Of a DNA stretch of 19,789 nucleotides, positions 7,286 through 15,157 are shown in pieces; position 1 is the first letter of the stretch, and the number at the start of each line of letters is the position of its first letter. A program made the position numbers and the translations under genes. The stretch covers positions 1 to 19,789 of the forward strand of contig JAGPIU010000003.1 of the NCBI GenBank assembly GCA_018054805.1, written 5' to 3'. Under the pieces are notes generated by a model. It did not search any database. It had not been told where the DNA came from and saw only the letters and a list, made by a program, of their open reading frames with translations. The DNA comes from Paludibacter sp. (GTDB taxonomy: Bacteria > Bacteroidota > Bacteroidia > Bacteroidales > Paludibacteraceae).

Positions 7286-7492
7286 TCAATCTTCAGGAAA
7301 CAGATTATTCATTGCAACTTTCCGATTGTACTTCTGTTTCGAACTAACAATCGAAGATATTTTAAGGGGTTTTCCGTGTAAACGAATTTCTTCATCTCGA
7401 CTCGCTTTTCGTGCAGCTTTTATTTGTTGCATCACCGAAAGACCGTTGAAGTTTGTTTTCTTCAATTTGTTTTTGGATTTTTTACTACTCAT
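7286..7492 (-). CDS. Small basic conserved protein downstream of tsaE, function unknown
   Basis: The protein has 68 residues starting MSSKKSKNKLKKTNF at the ATG at 7492-7490; a longer frame upstream would overlap tsaE and is unlikely to be used. It is very rich in Lys, Arg and Ser, with no hydrophobic segment, so it is a soluble, probably nucleic-acid or ribosome-associated protein. The stretch RDEEIRLHGKPLKISSIVSSKQKYNRK (about 38-64) looks like the conserved part; I have a vague memory of LHGKP-containing small proteins in Bacteroidota but no function. It starts 10 bases after the tsaE stop codon, so the two are almost certainly co-transcribed. Lysine-rich frames can arise by chance in AT-rich DNA, but the tight spacing supports a real gene. 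Confidence 0.65.
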   Translation of the reverse strand: MSSKKSKNKLKKTNFNGLSVMQQIKAARKASRDEEIRLHGKPLKISSIVSSKQKYNRKVAMNNLFPED

Positions 7493-7502
7493 AATCGACT
7501 GA

Positions 7503-7919
7503 TTAATCAATAAATAAAATTTCTCTTTGTCCATTTTCAACTTCACGAATCTCCACATGTACAGTATCATCGGGTAGGAGAGGAGCTATATTTTCGGGCC
7601 ATTCCACAAAACAATAATCACCACTGTACAAATATTCTTCAGCACCCATATCCACAGCATCGCGCAAATCTTCTATTCGATAACAATCGAAATGAAAAAC
7701 CGATGATCCGTTTGAACATAAATATTCATTCACAATTGAAAAAGTAGGCGAGTTAATTATATCGTCAACACCCAATGCCTGACAAATAGCTTTTATAAAA
7801 GTAGTCTTACCAGCACCCATTTGTCCGTGAAATGCAAATACTCTTTTTTCGCCCACAAAATGTAAAAATTCAAGCGCTGCTGTAGATATCGAATCAATCG
7901 ATTTTATTATTATACTCAT
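7503..7919 (-). CDS. tsaE: tRNA threonylcarbamoyladenosine biosynthesis ATPase TsaE
   Basis: This 138-residue P-loop ATPase works with TsaB and TsaD to add threonylcarbamoyl to A37 of ANN-decoding tRNAs. The Walker A motif is GQMGAGKTT (32-40). SPTFSIVNEY (57-66) follows, then the conserved FHFDCYR (76-81, with D78), and the terminal VEWPENI (105-111) with the tryptophan at about 107 that is typical of the family. I chose the ATG at 7919 rather than a TTG at 7931: the extra four residues are not needed and the length matches the family. No tsaB or tsaD is nearby. It is followed closely by the small basic protein and lies 106 bases downstream of uvrC on the same strand. Confidence 0.94.
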   Translation of the reverse strand: MSIIIKSIDSISTAALEFLHFVGEKRVFAFHGQMGAGKTTFIKAICQALGVDDIINSPTFSIVNEYLCSNGSSVFHFDCYRIEDLRDAVDMGAEEYLYSGDYCFVEWPENIAPLLPDDTVHVEIREVENGQREILFID

Positions 7920-8025
7920 AAAACAAACCAATAACGTGAAAAATTAATAGATATTGTGAAAAATAATGCTCCTGAGAGTTGCAAAAACACATACAACCTG
8001 ACAGAAAAAAATAAATATTGAAATC

Positions 8026-9843
8026 TCAGAGGCTCAATTTAGCTTGAAAATAGTTATAAACAACTGACGATCTGGACTTTCCAACAACCTCCTGAAGTTC
8101 TGCTTCTGTAGCCAAACTAATTCGTTTTAAGCTCTTAAAATGTTTCAACAGGTCTGTTTTTGTTTTTTCACCAATTCCGGGTATCGAATCGAGTTCAGAT
8201 GCTGTTTGTGATTTACTCCTTTTCTCACGATGAAATTTTATAGCGAAGCGATGCACTTCATCCTGCAACCCTGCAAAAAATTTGAAAAGCTGATCGGTTG
8301 GTTTTAATCCAACGGCCATAGGTGGAAAGCCATACAGAATTTCGTTCGTTCTGTGCTTTGAATCTTTTGCCATACCCGCAATAGGAATATCTAATTTCAA
8401 TTCATCTTCTATTACCTGACGAATTATTTCCATTTGACCGACACCACCATCAGCCACGATTAAATCGGGTAGGGGAGAAGCCTCATTTAACAATCTTGAA
8501 TATCGACGAAATACGACTTCTTTCATTGAAGCGTAGTCATCGGGACCACTTACCGTTTTAATCGTATATTTTCGATACTCGCTTTTTGCAGGTTTTGCCT
8601 TTTTGTAAACCACACAAGCAGCTACAGCATCCGACCCCTGAATGTTCGAATTGTCAAAACACTCAATGTGCATTGGCAGTTTTGGTAACTGAAGTCGTTC
8701 TTTAATGCTCTCTAACAACTGAATAGCTCTTTGATCCGGATTTAACTTTTCAGACTGTTTTAACTTATCGAGTTTATACTGCCTTACATTCTGTAGTGAT
8801 AAATCGAGAAGCTTTTTACGGTCACCACGCTGAGGTACAAGTATTTTAGCATTACTAATTGTAAAATTAATATGGAAAGGAAGCACTATTTCAGTTGATT
8901 TACTATTTAATCTGGAACGAAGCTCCACTACAGCCATAGCTAAAATATCTTCCTTTTCTTCGTCTAAACGCTTTCTATATTCAATAGTATATCCTTGCAC
9001 AATACTACCTTTCGAAATCCGCAATATATTAACAAATGCAGAATTTTCATTTTCGTCATAGGCAAAAACGTCAGTATCTTCAAGAATTGTATTTGAAATA
9101 ACTGATTTTGATTTATAATTTTCGATAAGTTCATATTTCTGCTTTACCAAATGAGCTTCTTCAAATTTATACTCGGATGCTAGAATTTTCATTTCATCGA
9201 GCAAAAATCTACTTATTTCATTCGCATCTCCTTCAATTATTTTTTTTACAGCATCTATATGTTTACGATATTCATCGATAGTTTCTTTTGCTTCGCATGG
9301 TCCGTTACATTTATGAATGTGGTATTGTAAACAAACTTTAAACTTTCCCTTTTTAATGTTTTCATCGAAAAGTGGAAGCCGACATGTTCGAATCGGATAT
9401 AACTGATGAATAATTTCAAGTAATGAATTTATCGTAAAATTTGAACTGTAGGGTCCGTAATACAAAGAACCATTTTTAATGATATTTCGTGTTTTGAAAA
9501 CGCGAGGAAAAGGTTCATTGGTAATACAAATACTTGGGTAAGTTTTCCCATCTTTCAGCAAAACATTATAGCGCGGCTGATATTGTTTGATCAGATTATT
9601 TTCCAATAAAAGCGCATCTTCTTCTGTATCGACAACTATATATTTCAGATAAGAAATATTCTTTACAAGCACATTTGTTTTACCGTATTCATGCACTTTA
9701 TTGAAATATGAACTTACGCGTTTCTTTAAATTTTTTGCTTTACCAACGTAAATTATTTCATCGTTTACATTAAAATACTGATACACTCCCGGTAAATCGG
9801 GGAGTGTACTTATCTGTTGTTTTAATGTTTCTGAAGCTGTCAT
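8026..9843 (-). CDS. uvrC: Excinuclease ABC subunit C (UvrC)
   Basis: UvrC makes both incisions around bulky DNA lesions after loading by UvrA and UvrB. The 605-residue protein has all expected parts. The GIY-YIG nuclease domain for the 3' cut is at about 15-95 (GVYQYF, IIYVGKAKNLKKRVSSYF). Cysteines C154, C171, C179 and C183 match the spacing of the 4Fe-4S cluster found in E. coli UvrC. The UVR helical hairpin that contacts UvrB is at about 215-245. The RNase H-like domain for the 5' cut has D397 in ECFDNSN, D465 in IVADGG and H531 in DEVHRFA. Two helix-hairpin-helix motifs end the protein (SIPGIGEKTKTDLL, 553-566). The start codon is 75 bases after the mnmG stop codon, and the gap carries two parS sites. 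No separate promoter is evident, so mnmG read-through is possible. Confidence 0.97.
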   Translation of the reverse strand: MTASETLKQQISTLPDLPGVYQYFNVNDEIIYVGKAKNLKKRVSSYFNKVHEYGKTNVLVKNISYLKYIVVDTEEDALLLENNLIKQYQPRYNVLLKDGKTYPSICITNEPFPRVFKTRNIIKNGSLYYGPYSSNFTINSLLEIIHQLYPIRTCRLPLFDENIKKGKFKVCLQYHIHKCNGPCEAKETIDEYRKHIDAVKKIIEGDANEISRFLLDEMKILASEYKFEEAHLVKQKYELIENYKSKSVISNTILEDTDVFAYDENENSAFVNILRISKGSIVQGYTIEYRKRLDEEKEDILAMAVVELRSRLNSKSTEIVLPFHINFTISNAKILVPQRGDRKKLLDLSLQNVRQYKLDKLKQSEKLNPDQRAIQLLESIKERLQLPKLPMHIECFDNSNIQGSDAVAACVVYKKAKPAKSEYRKYTIKTVSGPDDYASMKEVVFRRYSRLLNEASPLPDLIVADGGVGQMEIIRQVIEDELKLDIPIAGMAKDSKHRTNEILYGFPPMAVGLKPTDQLFKFFAGLQDEVHRFAIKFHREKRSKSQTASELDSIPGIGEKTKTDLLKHFKSLKRISLATEAELQEVVGKSRSSVVYNYFQAKLSL

Positions 9844-9860
9844 AATAAAAAAAATATAAT

Positions 9861-9876
9861 TGTTTCACGTGAAACA
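9861..9876. promoter_or_regulatory. parS: parS site 1 (ParB-binding centromere site)
   Basis: TGTTTCACGTGAAACA is a perfect 16-base palindrome and an exact match to the widely conserved chromosomal parS sequence bound by ParB. A second identical copy starts 36 bases away, with the shared flank AAT on the left of each. It lies 18 bases upstream of the uvrC start codon, in non-coding DNA. Confidence 0.93.
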
Positions 9877-9896
9877 AAAGATTTTAAAACATCAAT

Positions 9897-9912
9897 TGTT
9901 TCACGTGAAACA
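9897..9912. promoter_or_regulatory. parS: parS site 2 (ParB-binding centromere site)
   Basis: This is an exact second copy of TGTTTCACGTGAAACA, 6 bases past the mnmG stop codon in the mnmG-uvrC gap. Chromosomal parS sites are usually near the replication origin, so the window is probably origin-proximal; this is an inference. Confidence 0.93.
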
Positions 9913-9918
9913 TCGTTT

Positions 9919-11793
9919 TTATCGACCTAAAAGCACTAATAAAACATTTACATCGCTAGGAGAAATACCGGGAATACGACTGGCATGGCCAATTGTTTCG
10001 GGATCAATCTTTAATAGCTTATGGCGCGCCTCGGTAGATAAGGAAAGAACATTAGCGTAATCAACACGTCCACGAAGAGGTATATGCTCTAAGCGCAAAA
10101 GCTTGTCAGCTATCTGTCTTTCACGCTCAATATAACCTTCGTATTTTAGCAAAACCTCTGTAGCTTCAATAATTTCCTCTTTTCTATCAGAAATAGTATC
10201 GAGTTTTGCTTTTAAAGCAGGGACAGCATCAGATAAATCTTTTATTCCAAATTGTGGTCGTAAAATCAAATCATGCAATTTACATCCATGTTTAAGCTCG
10301 CTTGAACCTGACGAAGCCAGAAAAGCATTTATATGAGTAGGCTTAATAGAATAATTCTTTACGAAATGAAGTAAATCATGTTGAATACTTATCTTTGAAT
10401 CTAAAAGTGATAAACGGTTTTTATCAGCTAAACCTAAATGACCAGCCTTAGGAGTTAAACGAATATCAGCATCATCCTGACGTAAAATAAGGCGATACTC
10501 GGCGCGTGAGGTAAACATACGATAAGGCTCATCAACACCTTTTGTTACTAAATCGTCAATGAGAACCCCGATATAAGCCTCATTTCGTGCCAACACAAAA
10601 GGTTCACCACCATGACAATTGATATGGGCGTTGATACCAGCAATTAATCCCTGACCACCTGCTTCCTCATATCCGGTGGTACCATTTATCTGACCTGCAA
10701 AAAATAAATTTTTTATCAACTTGGTTTCTAAAGTATGTTTAAGTTGAGTTGGATCAAAAAAGTCATATTCTATGGCATAACCCGGACGAAAAATATGCGC
10801 ATTTTCAAGGCCTGAAACAGTATGAATCGCACGAATCTGAACATCAAGTGGGAGCGACGAGGAGAATCCATTTATATAATACTCCTGTGAATCGACACCT
10901 TCAGGTTCAAGAAATAACTGATGCGATAACTTATCAGCAAATGTAACAATCTTAGTTTCGATACTTGGGCAGTAACGTGGCCCTATACTTTGAATTTGTC
11001 CATTATAAAGAGGTGAATCTGTTAAACCTTTTCGCAATTCATCATGTGTATTCTCATTCGTATAAGTTATCCAACAACTCATTTGCTTGAGATTTCTTGA
11101 AACTGAATCGAGAAATGAAAACTTATGAAAATCATTCTCACCCACTTGTTCTGACATTTTACTAAAGTCGATTGTACGTCCATCAATACGGGCAGGCGTT
11201 CCGGTTTTCATTCTATCAGTAGCAAAACCAATAGATTTCAACTGATCTGTAATACCAAAAGATGCAGGCTCAGAAATACGTCCACCAACAAGCTGACTCT
11301 TACCTATGTGTAACAACCCTGATAGAAAAGTACCGGCAGTGAGAATTACGCACTTAGCACGCATTTCAACACCAAGGGCAGTAATAACACCACGTACTTC
11401 AGCATTTTCAATGATCAACTGACGTACAGTATCCTGCCAAATTGAAAGATTTGGAGTATTGGAAATAATTTTAATCCACTCCTGAATAAACTGATGACGA
11501 TCGCTTTGAGAACGAGGACTCCACATAGCAGGTCCCTTTGAGCGGTTTAACATACGAAACTGAATGGCAGAACGATCTGTTACAATTCCCATTTGACCAC
11601 CAAGTGCATCAATCTCACGTACAATCTGACCTTTTGCAATACCACCCACAGCAGGATTACAACTCATTTGACCAATTTTATTCATGTCCATTGTAATCAG
11701 AAGGGTCTTTGAACCCATATTGGCAGCTGCGCACGCGGCTTCATTCCCTGCATGTCCTGCTCCGATTACTATTACATCATATTTAAAATCCAT
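9919..11793 (-). CDS. mnmG: tRNA uridine-5-carboxymethylaminomethyl modification enzyme MnmG (GidA)
   Basis: MnmG works with the GTPase MnmE to build the carboxymethylaminomethyl group on U34 of certain tRNAs, using FAD, NADH and a folate donor. The 624-residue length is standard. The dinucleotide-binding motif is VIVIGAGHAGNEAA (7-20). The catalytic cysteines appear as C45 in MSCNPAVGGIAKG and C275 in GPRYCPSIETK. FLEPEG and GYEEAGGQGLIAGINA are conserved FAD-domain motifs. The C-terminal helical domain that binds tRNA and MnmE runs to the end (RIPGISPSDVNVLLVLLGR). A promoter element lies upstream at 11865-11872. In Bacteroides I recall apt sitting between mnmG and uvrC; here there is no gene in that gap, only the parS pair. 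Confidence 0.97.
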   Translation of the reverse strand: MDFKYDVIVIGAGHAGNEAACAAANMGSKTLLITMDMNKIGQMSCNPAVGGIAKGQIVREIDALGGQMGIVTDRSAIQFRMLNRSKGPAMWSPRSQSDRHQFIQEWIKIISNTPNLSIWQDTVRQLIIENAEVRGVITALGVEMRAKCVILTAGTFLSGLLHIGKSQLVGGRISEPASFGITDQLKSIGFATDRMKTGTPARIDGRTIDFSKMSEQVGENDFHKFSFLDSVSRNLKQMSCWITYTNENTHDELRKGLTDSPLYNGQIQSIGPRYCPSIETKIVTFADKLSHQLFLEPEGVDSQEYYINGFSSSLPLDVQIRAIHTVSGLENAHIFRPGYAIEYDFFDPTQLKHTLETKLIKNLFFAGQINGTTGYEEAGGQGLIAGINAHINCHGGEPFVLARNEAYIGVLIDDLVTKGVDEPYRMFTSRAEYRLILRQDDADIRLTPKAGHLGLADKNRLSLLDSKISIQHDLLHFVKNYSIKPTHINAFLASSGSSELKHGCKLHDLILRPQFGIKDLSDAVPALKAKLDTISDRKEEIIEATEVLLKYEGYIERERQIADKLLRLEHIPLRGRVDYANVLSLSTEARHKLLKIDPETIGHASRIPGISPSDVNVLLVLLGR

Positions 11794-11864
11794 AAGTATA
11801 TATTTAATTGAATATCAGAGTATTATATAAACACACATTGATATCATTGTATAAAAAACGACTG

Positions 11865-11872
11865 CAAAGTTA
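11865..11872 (-). promoter_or_regulatory. -7 promoter element for mnmG
   Basis: The minus strand reads TAACTTTG, matching TAnnTTTG, 71 bases before the mnmG ATG. A TTTG at 11901-11898 lies 25 bases further upstream, slightly too far for a standard -33 box. A 7-base inverted repeat, AATTGAG/CTCAATT at 11887-11909, overlaps this upstream area. Confidence 0.5.
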
Positions 11873-11971
11873 TAAACAAAATTTCGAATTGAGTGTTCAA
11901 ATCTCAATTTCAACAAGTTAAGGAACAATAATGAAACAAATAAAAAAAATAAAAGATTGAGATACAGAGAT

Positions 11972-12001
11972 AAAAAAAGGGATACACAAATGCATCCCTT
12001 T
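11972..12001 (-). terminator. Intrinsic terminator of asd
   Basis: On the minus strand an 8-base stem AAAGGGAT/ATCCCTTT (12001-11994 with 11983-11976) encloses a 10-base loop and is followed by a run of seven T residues. It lies about 20 bases past the asd stop codon. Confidence 0.85.
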
Positions 12002-12022
12002 AAGAAAAAGTCTTCGTTATTA

Positions 12023-13033
12023 CTACTTCACATCACCTTCGGCAATAAGATATTCAGCTATCTGAACAGCATTGAGTGCAGCACCTTTCTTAATCTGATC
12101 GCTAACACACCAGAAAGTAATACCATTTGGGTTTGCCAGATCTTTGCGAATACGACCCACATGTACAGGATCTTTGCCAGAGAGGAACAAAGGCATTGGA
12201 TATTTCTTTTCAGAAGGATTATCTATCACTTCAACACCCGGAGCAGTAGCAAATGCCTCACGTACTTCTTCGACAGTTAGAGGACGCTCAGTTTCAGCCC
12301 AAACACTTTCTGAGTGAGCACGAAGAGCCGGAACACGCACACACATTGCACTCACTTCAATATCAGAATGCATAATTTTGCGGGTTTCATGATACATTTT
12401 CATCTCTTCCTTTGTGTAACCGTTATCAGTAAATACATCAATCTGAGGGATAAGATTGTAAGCAAGCTGATATGCAAATTTACTAACAGTAGCTTGTTCT
12501 CCGGCCAAAACCTGACGATATTGTAGTTCAAGTTCATCCATTGCAGCTGCACCAGCACCTGAAGCAGCCTGATATGTAGATACATGTACACGTTTGATAT
12601 GCGAAAGGTTTTCAATAGCTTTCAAAGCCACAACCATTTGAATAGTAGTACAATTCGGATTTGCTATAATACCACGTGGACGATCTTTTGCATCAGAGGC
12701 ATTAACCTCAGGTACAACCAATGGAATATCATTCTCCATACGGAAAGCCGAAGAGTTATCAATCATTACAGCACCAAACTTAGTTATATCAGCAGCATAT
12801 TCTTTAGAAATACCAGCTCCGGCAGAAGTAAATACAATGTCCATTCCCTTAAAATCATCACCATGCTTAAGTTCCTTCACTGTATATTTCTCGCCTTTAA
12901 ACTCATATACACTACCCGCACTACGTGACGAACCAAAAAGAGTCAGTTCGGTCAGCGGGAAATTGCGCTCGGCCAACACACGCAAAAATTCCTGGCCTAC
13001 GGCGCCACTGGCACCAACGATTGCTACTTTCAT
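12023..13033 (-). CDS. asd: Aspartate-semialdehyde dehydrogenase
   Basis: This enzyme reduces aspartyl phosphate to aspartate semialdehyde with NADPH, the branch point to lysine/diaminopimelate, threonine and methionine. The 336-residue protein starts with the NADP-binding fold [29 protein letters not shown] (68-80) and IDNSSAFRM (91-99) follow. The catalytic cysteine is C128 in [10 protein letters not shown], and [16 protein letters not shown] (153-168) is the typical family segment. The proton-shuttling histidine is H240 in [13 protein letters not shown]. It is monocistronic: it has its own upstream promoter overlapping the divergent one, a leader of about 130 bases with an inverted repeat, and a downstream terminator. 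Its role is essential for peptidoglycan precursor supply. Confidence 0.97.
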   Translation of the reverse strand: MKVAIVGASGAVGQEFLRVLAERNFPLTELTLFGSSRSAGSVYEFKGEKYTVKELKHGDDFKGMDIVFTSAGAGISKEYAADITKFGAVMIDNSSAFRMENDIPLVVPEVNASDAKDRPRGIIANPNCTTIQMVVALKAIENLSHIKRVHVSTYQAASGAGAAAMDELELQYRQVLAGEQATVSKFAYQLAYNLIPQIDVFTDNGYTKEEMKMYHETRKIMHSDIEVSAMCVRVPALRAHSESVWAETERPLTVEEVREAFATAPGVEVIDNPSEKKYPMPLFLSGKDPVHVGRIRKDLANPNGITFWCVSDQIKKGAALNAVQIAEYLIAEGDVK

Positions 13034-13039
13034 TGATTA

Positions 13040-13081
13040 AATGATTAGTTTTGAGAAAATTATAATCTCAAAAAATGATTA
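13040..13081. repeat. Inverted repeat flanked by direct repeats in the asd leader
   Basis: TTTTGAGA (13049-13056) and TCTCAAAA (13066-13073) form an 8-base stem with a 9-base loop. AATGATTA occurs on both sides, at 13040-13047 and 13074-13081. It lies within the predicted asd 5' leader, 7 bases beyond the start codon. It may be an operator or a leader hairpin; no regulator is identifiable. Confidence 0.45.
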
Positions 13082-13089
13082 AAATAAAA

Positions 13090-13120
13090 TTTGTTTCTTA
13101 ATTTATTGTTTATATCTTTG
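13090..13120 (+). promoter_or_regulatory. Bacteroidota-type promoter for the lamin-tail-domain protein gene
   Basis: TTTG (13090-13093), 19 bases, then TATCTTTG (13113-13120). This is an exact match to the Bacteroidota -33/-7 consensus with ideal spacing. The transcript would begin about 7 bases later and give a leader of nearly 80 bases before the ATG at 13205. Confidence 0.75.
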
Positions 13121-13169
13121 TACGGAAATGTGAATAATAAAACCACACATTAAACCTTAAATTAGTTTG

Positions 13170-13201
13170 CAAAAGTAATTCATTTTTATATAATTAGCAA
13201 C
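13170..13201 (-). promoter_or_regulatory. Bacteroidota-type promoter for asd
   Basis: On the minus strand GTTG (13201-13198) is followed after 20 bases by TACTTTTG (13177-13170), matching -33 and -7. Transcription toward asd would run through the plus-strand promoter at 13090-13120, so the divergent units overlap. Confidence 0.6.
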
Positions 13202-13204
13202 AAT

Positions 13205-14986
13205 ATGAAAGTACGAATTCTGATATTTATAATATTTGTGTCGATATTAGCTAAAGCACAAATCAACGAAAATTTCTCAGATGGTAATTTTGACAGAAAT
13301 CCTGAATGGCGTGGAAACACCGAAAACTTCAGAATAAACGAAAAACTTCAACTACAATCCTGCGCAACAACCACATCAGTATCATCACTATTTACAAATT
13401 CAGAATCCATAGTAAATGCGCAATGGAAAGCACAATTTATCATTAAATACAGCACATCTTCGTCAAACTATGCAGCAATGTATATTATTAGTGACAATGA
13501 AAACCTGACATCAGGCTGCAATGGATATTACGTACAGATTGGTGGTACAAATGATGAAATATCCCTCTTTCTACAACAAGGATCTAAAAAAACAAAAATT
13601 ATTGATGGACTGGATAAACGTATTGCAGATGATAGCGTAAATGTAGAAGTAAAAGTGACTCGCGACGGGAATGGAAACTTTGAACTGTGGTCGAAAAAAG
13701 CAAGCGAAAATGAATATATATTGGAAGGTAAAACGCAAAATAACGCAGTCGTAAACTCATACTACTTTGGCTTGCTATACTCAAACACATCAACAACAGG
13801 TAAAGCGTATATATTTGATAATATCGAAGTAACAGGTGAAAAAGCAGAGGATCATATAAATCCAACAATAAAACAATTGAAAATAACTGATGAAAATAAA
13901 ATTGAATTTGAATTTTCGGAAAGAATAGATACCAGTAATTTAGAAATTGGAATTAATGGGCAATTTTATAAAACAGATAGTGTTGAATTAAATGGAGCAA
14001 AAAATATCCTGAGAATAAAACCACAATACAAATTCATAAAAGGAATAAAATATGAAATTACACTATCAGGAATAAGTGATTATTCCGGAAACTATCTGAT
14101 AAACAATACAGCATATACGGGTATTCCCGAAGATGCTGAAATTGGTGATTTGATATGGAACGAGATCATGTTTAATAATCCTGAAAATTCATCGGAATAT
14201 GTTGAAATATACAACCGAAGCGCAAAAGTGATCGAACTAACAGGCATGTATATAAGCACACGTAAAAACGATGGAACATTAAACTCAGGTAATAAAATCG
14301 ACTATTATCTACTAATGTATCCATTTGAATATATGGCATTTACATCATCACCCGATTCAGTCTTACTATATCACAATTGCCCACAGGATGCAAATGTAAA
14401 TAAGCTAAATATGAGCAGCTTAAATAACACATCGGCTACAATAGTTTTATGCAGCAACAATAAAGAAATCATTTACGATGAGCTAAAATATAATGAAAAA
14501 TGGCATCACACACTCATCAAAAATCCGAAAGGGGTAGCACTTGAAAAAATAAATCCGGATATGGAAACACAAAATTGCGATTCGTGGCACTCTGCGGGAA
14601 GCACAACAAACTATGGTACGCCCGGCTACAAAAACTCACAATACAAAGAAATATATCCAACAGAAACCGAAGATAAAACTGTATGGCTCGATGCTGATAG
14701 TTTTAGTCCGGATAATAACGGACATAACGACCTTTGCAGTATACGTTTCAAAAACGAAATGAATGGATACATTGCAAATGTAAAAGTCTTAAATTCAAAA
14801 GGTTCGCTTGTGTATGAATTAGCCAATAACAAAATACTACAACCCGAAGATTATCTACTTTGGGACGGAAAAACTAAAACAGGCACAGTCGTAAACGCAG
14901 GAATTTACATCATCTACTTCGAAGCAATACATCCATCCAAATCCGAAAAAATAATTAAAAAAATTCCGGTGGCTGTCACATTCTGA
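13205..14986 (+). CDS. Secreted lamin-tail-domain protein with FlgD-like C-terminal domain
   Basis: This 593-residue protein has a signal peptide (MKVRILIFIIFVSILAKA, cleaved before QINENF) and so is exported. Residues about 20-215 look like a beta-sandwich, concanavalin-like domain (NFSDGNFDRNPEWRG). Next comes an Ig-like segment of the SbsA/Big type (about 218-305, LKITDENKIEFEFSERID). A lamin-tail domain starts near 314 (GDLIWNEIMFNNPENSSEYVEIYN). The C-terminal 100 residues (SFSPDNNGHNDL, then LLWDGKTKTGTVVNAGIYII) resemble the FlgD Ig-like / gliding-motility-associated C-terminal domains often found on secreted Bacteroidota proteins. The role is unknown; binding or adhesion at the cell surface is plausible. 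Its codon use is AT-richer than that of the neighbouring housekeeping genes. A strong promoter lies upstream; it has no operon partner. Confidence 0.85.
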   Translation: MKVRILIFIIFVSILAKAQINENFSDGNFDRNPEWRGNTENFRINEKLQLQSCATTTSVSSLFTNSESIVNAQWKAQFIIKYSTSSSNYAAMYIISDNENLTSGCNGYYVQIGGTNDEISLFLQQGSKKTKIIDGLDKRIADDSVNVEVKVTRDGNGNFELWSKKASENEYILEGKTQNNAVVNSYYFGLLYSNTSTTGKAYIFDNIEVTGEKAEDHINPTIKQLKITDENKIEFEFSERIDTSNLEIGINGQFYKTDSVELNGAKNILRIKPQYKFIKGIKYEITLSGISDYSGNYLINNTAYTGIPEDAEIGDLIWNEIMFNNPENSSEYVEIYNRSAKVIELTGMYISTRKNDGTLNSGNKIDYYLLMYPFEYMAFTSSPDSVLLYHNCPQDANVNKLNMSSLNNTSATIVLCSNNKEIIYDELKYNEKWHHTLIKNPKGVALEKINPDMETQNCDSWHSAGSTTNYGTPGYKNSQYKEIYPTETEDKTVWLDADSFSPDNNGHNDLCSIRFKNEMNGYIANVKVLNSKGSLVYELANNKILQPEDYLLWDGKTKTGTVVNAGIYIIYFEAIHPSKSEKIIKKIPVAVTF

Positions 14987-15027
14987 TTATTTTGATATTT
15001 TAACGCCGTATAATACAATAAATCAGC

Positions 15028-15035
15028 TATCTTTG
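15028..15035 (+). promoter_or_regulatory. -7 promoter element for the FKBP gene cluster
   Basis: TATCTTTG matches TAnnTTTG, about 120 bases before the first FKBP start codon. No -33 TTTG is seen at the right spacing; the nearest, at 14991-14994, is too far away. The resulting leader contains nested inverted repeats. Confidence 0.5.
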
Positions 15036-15097
15036 CAGTCGTTTTTGTGTAAATTAATGTTTTATGACAAAAACTTTTTTAATTGAATAATCAAATA

Positions 15098-15145
15098 AAA
15101 TACTTCCGTCATAAATGTACACAAGTTACATTTAGAAAAGTATTT
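15098..15145 (+). repeat. Nested inverted repeats in the leader of the FKBP cluster
   Basis: The outer arms are AAATACTT (15098-15105) and AAGTATTT (15138-15145). The inner arms are AAATGTA (15113-15119) and TACATTT (15127-15133), with a 7-base loop. Together they could fold into one interrupted hairpin ending 12 bases before the ATG at 15158. No known riboswitch is recognised. Confidence 0.5.
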
Positions 15146-15157
15146 AAACACTAAAGA

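Noticed and set aside
7493..7570. Longer start for the small basic protein
   Set aside because: It would overlap the tsaE coding end by about 70 bases and adds residues unlike the basic body; the ATG at 7492 fits the operon spacing better.
7973..8027. CTGAGA/TCTCAG inverted repeat between uvrC and tsaE as a terminator
   Set aside because: Six-base arms with a loop of over 40 bases and no following T run in the right place; too weak to call.
9860..10060. Plus-strand open frame beginning MFHVKQ and repeating FHVKH
   Set aside because: It is the translation of the two parS palindromes plus the antisense of mnmG; not a gene.
11840..11858. CATTGTATAAAAAA shared between the mnmG upstream region and 1979-1992
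   Set aside because: A short AT-rich match in two AT-rich gaps; likely chance or shared promoter-region composition.
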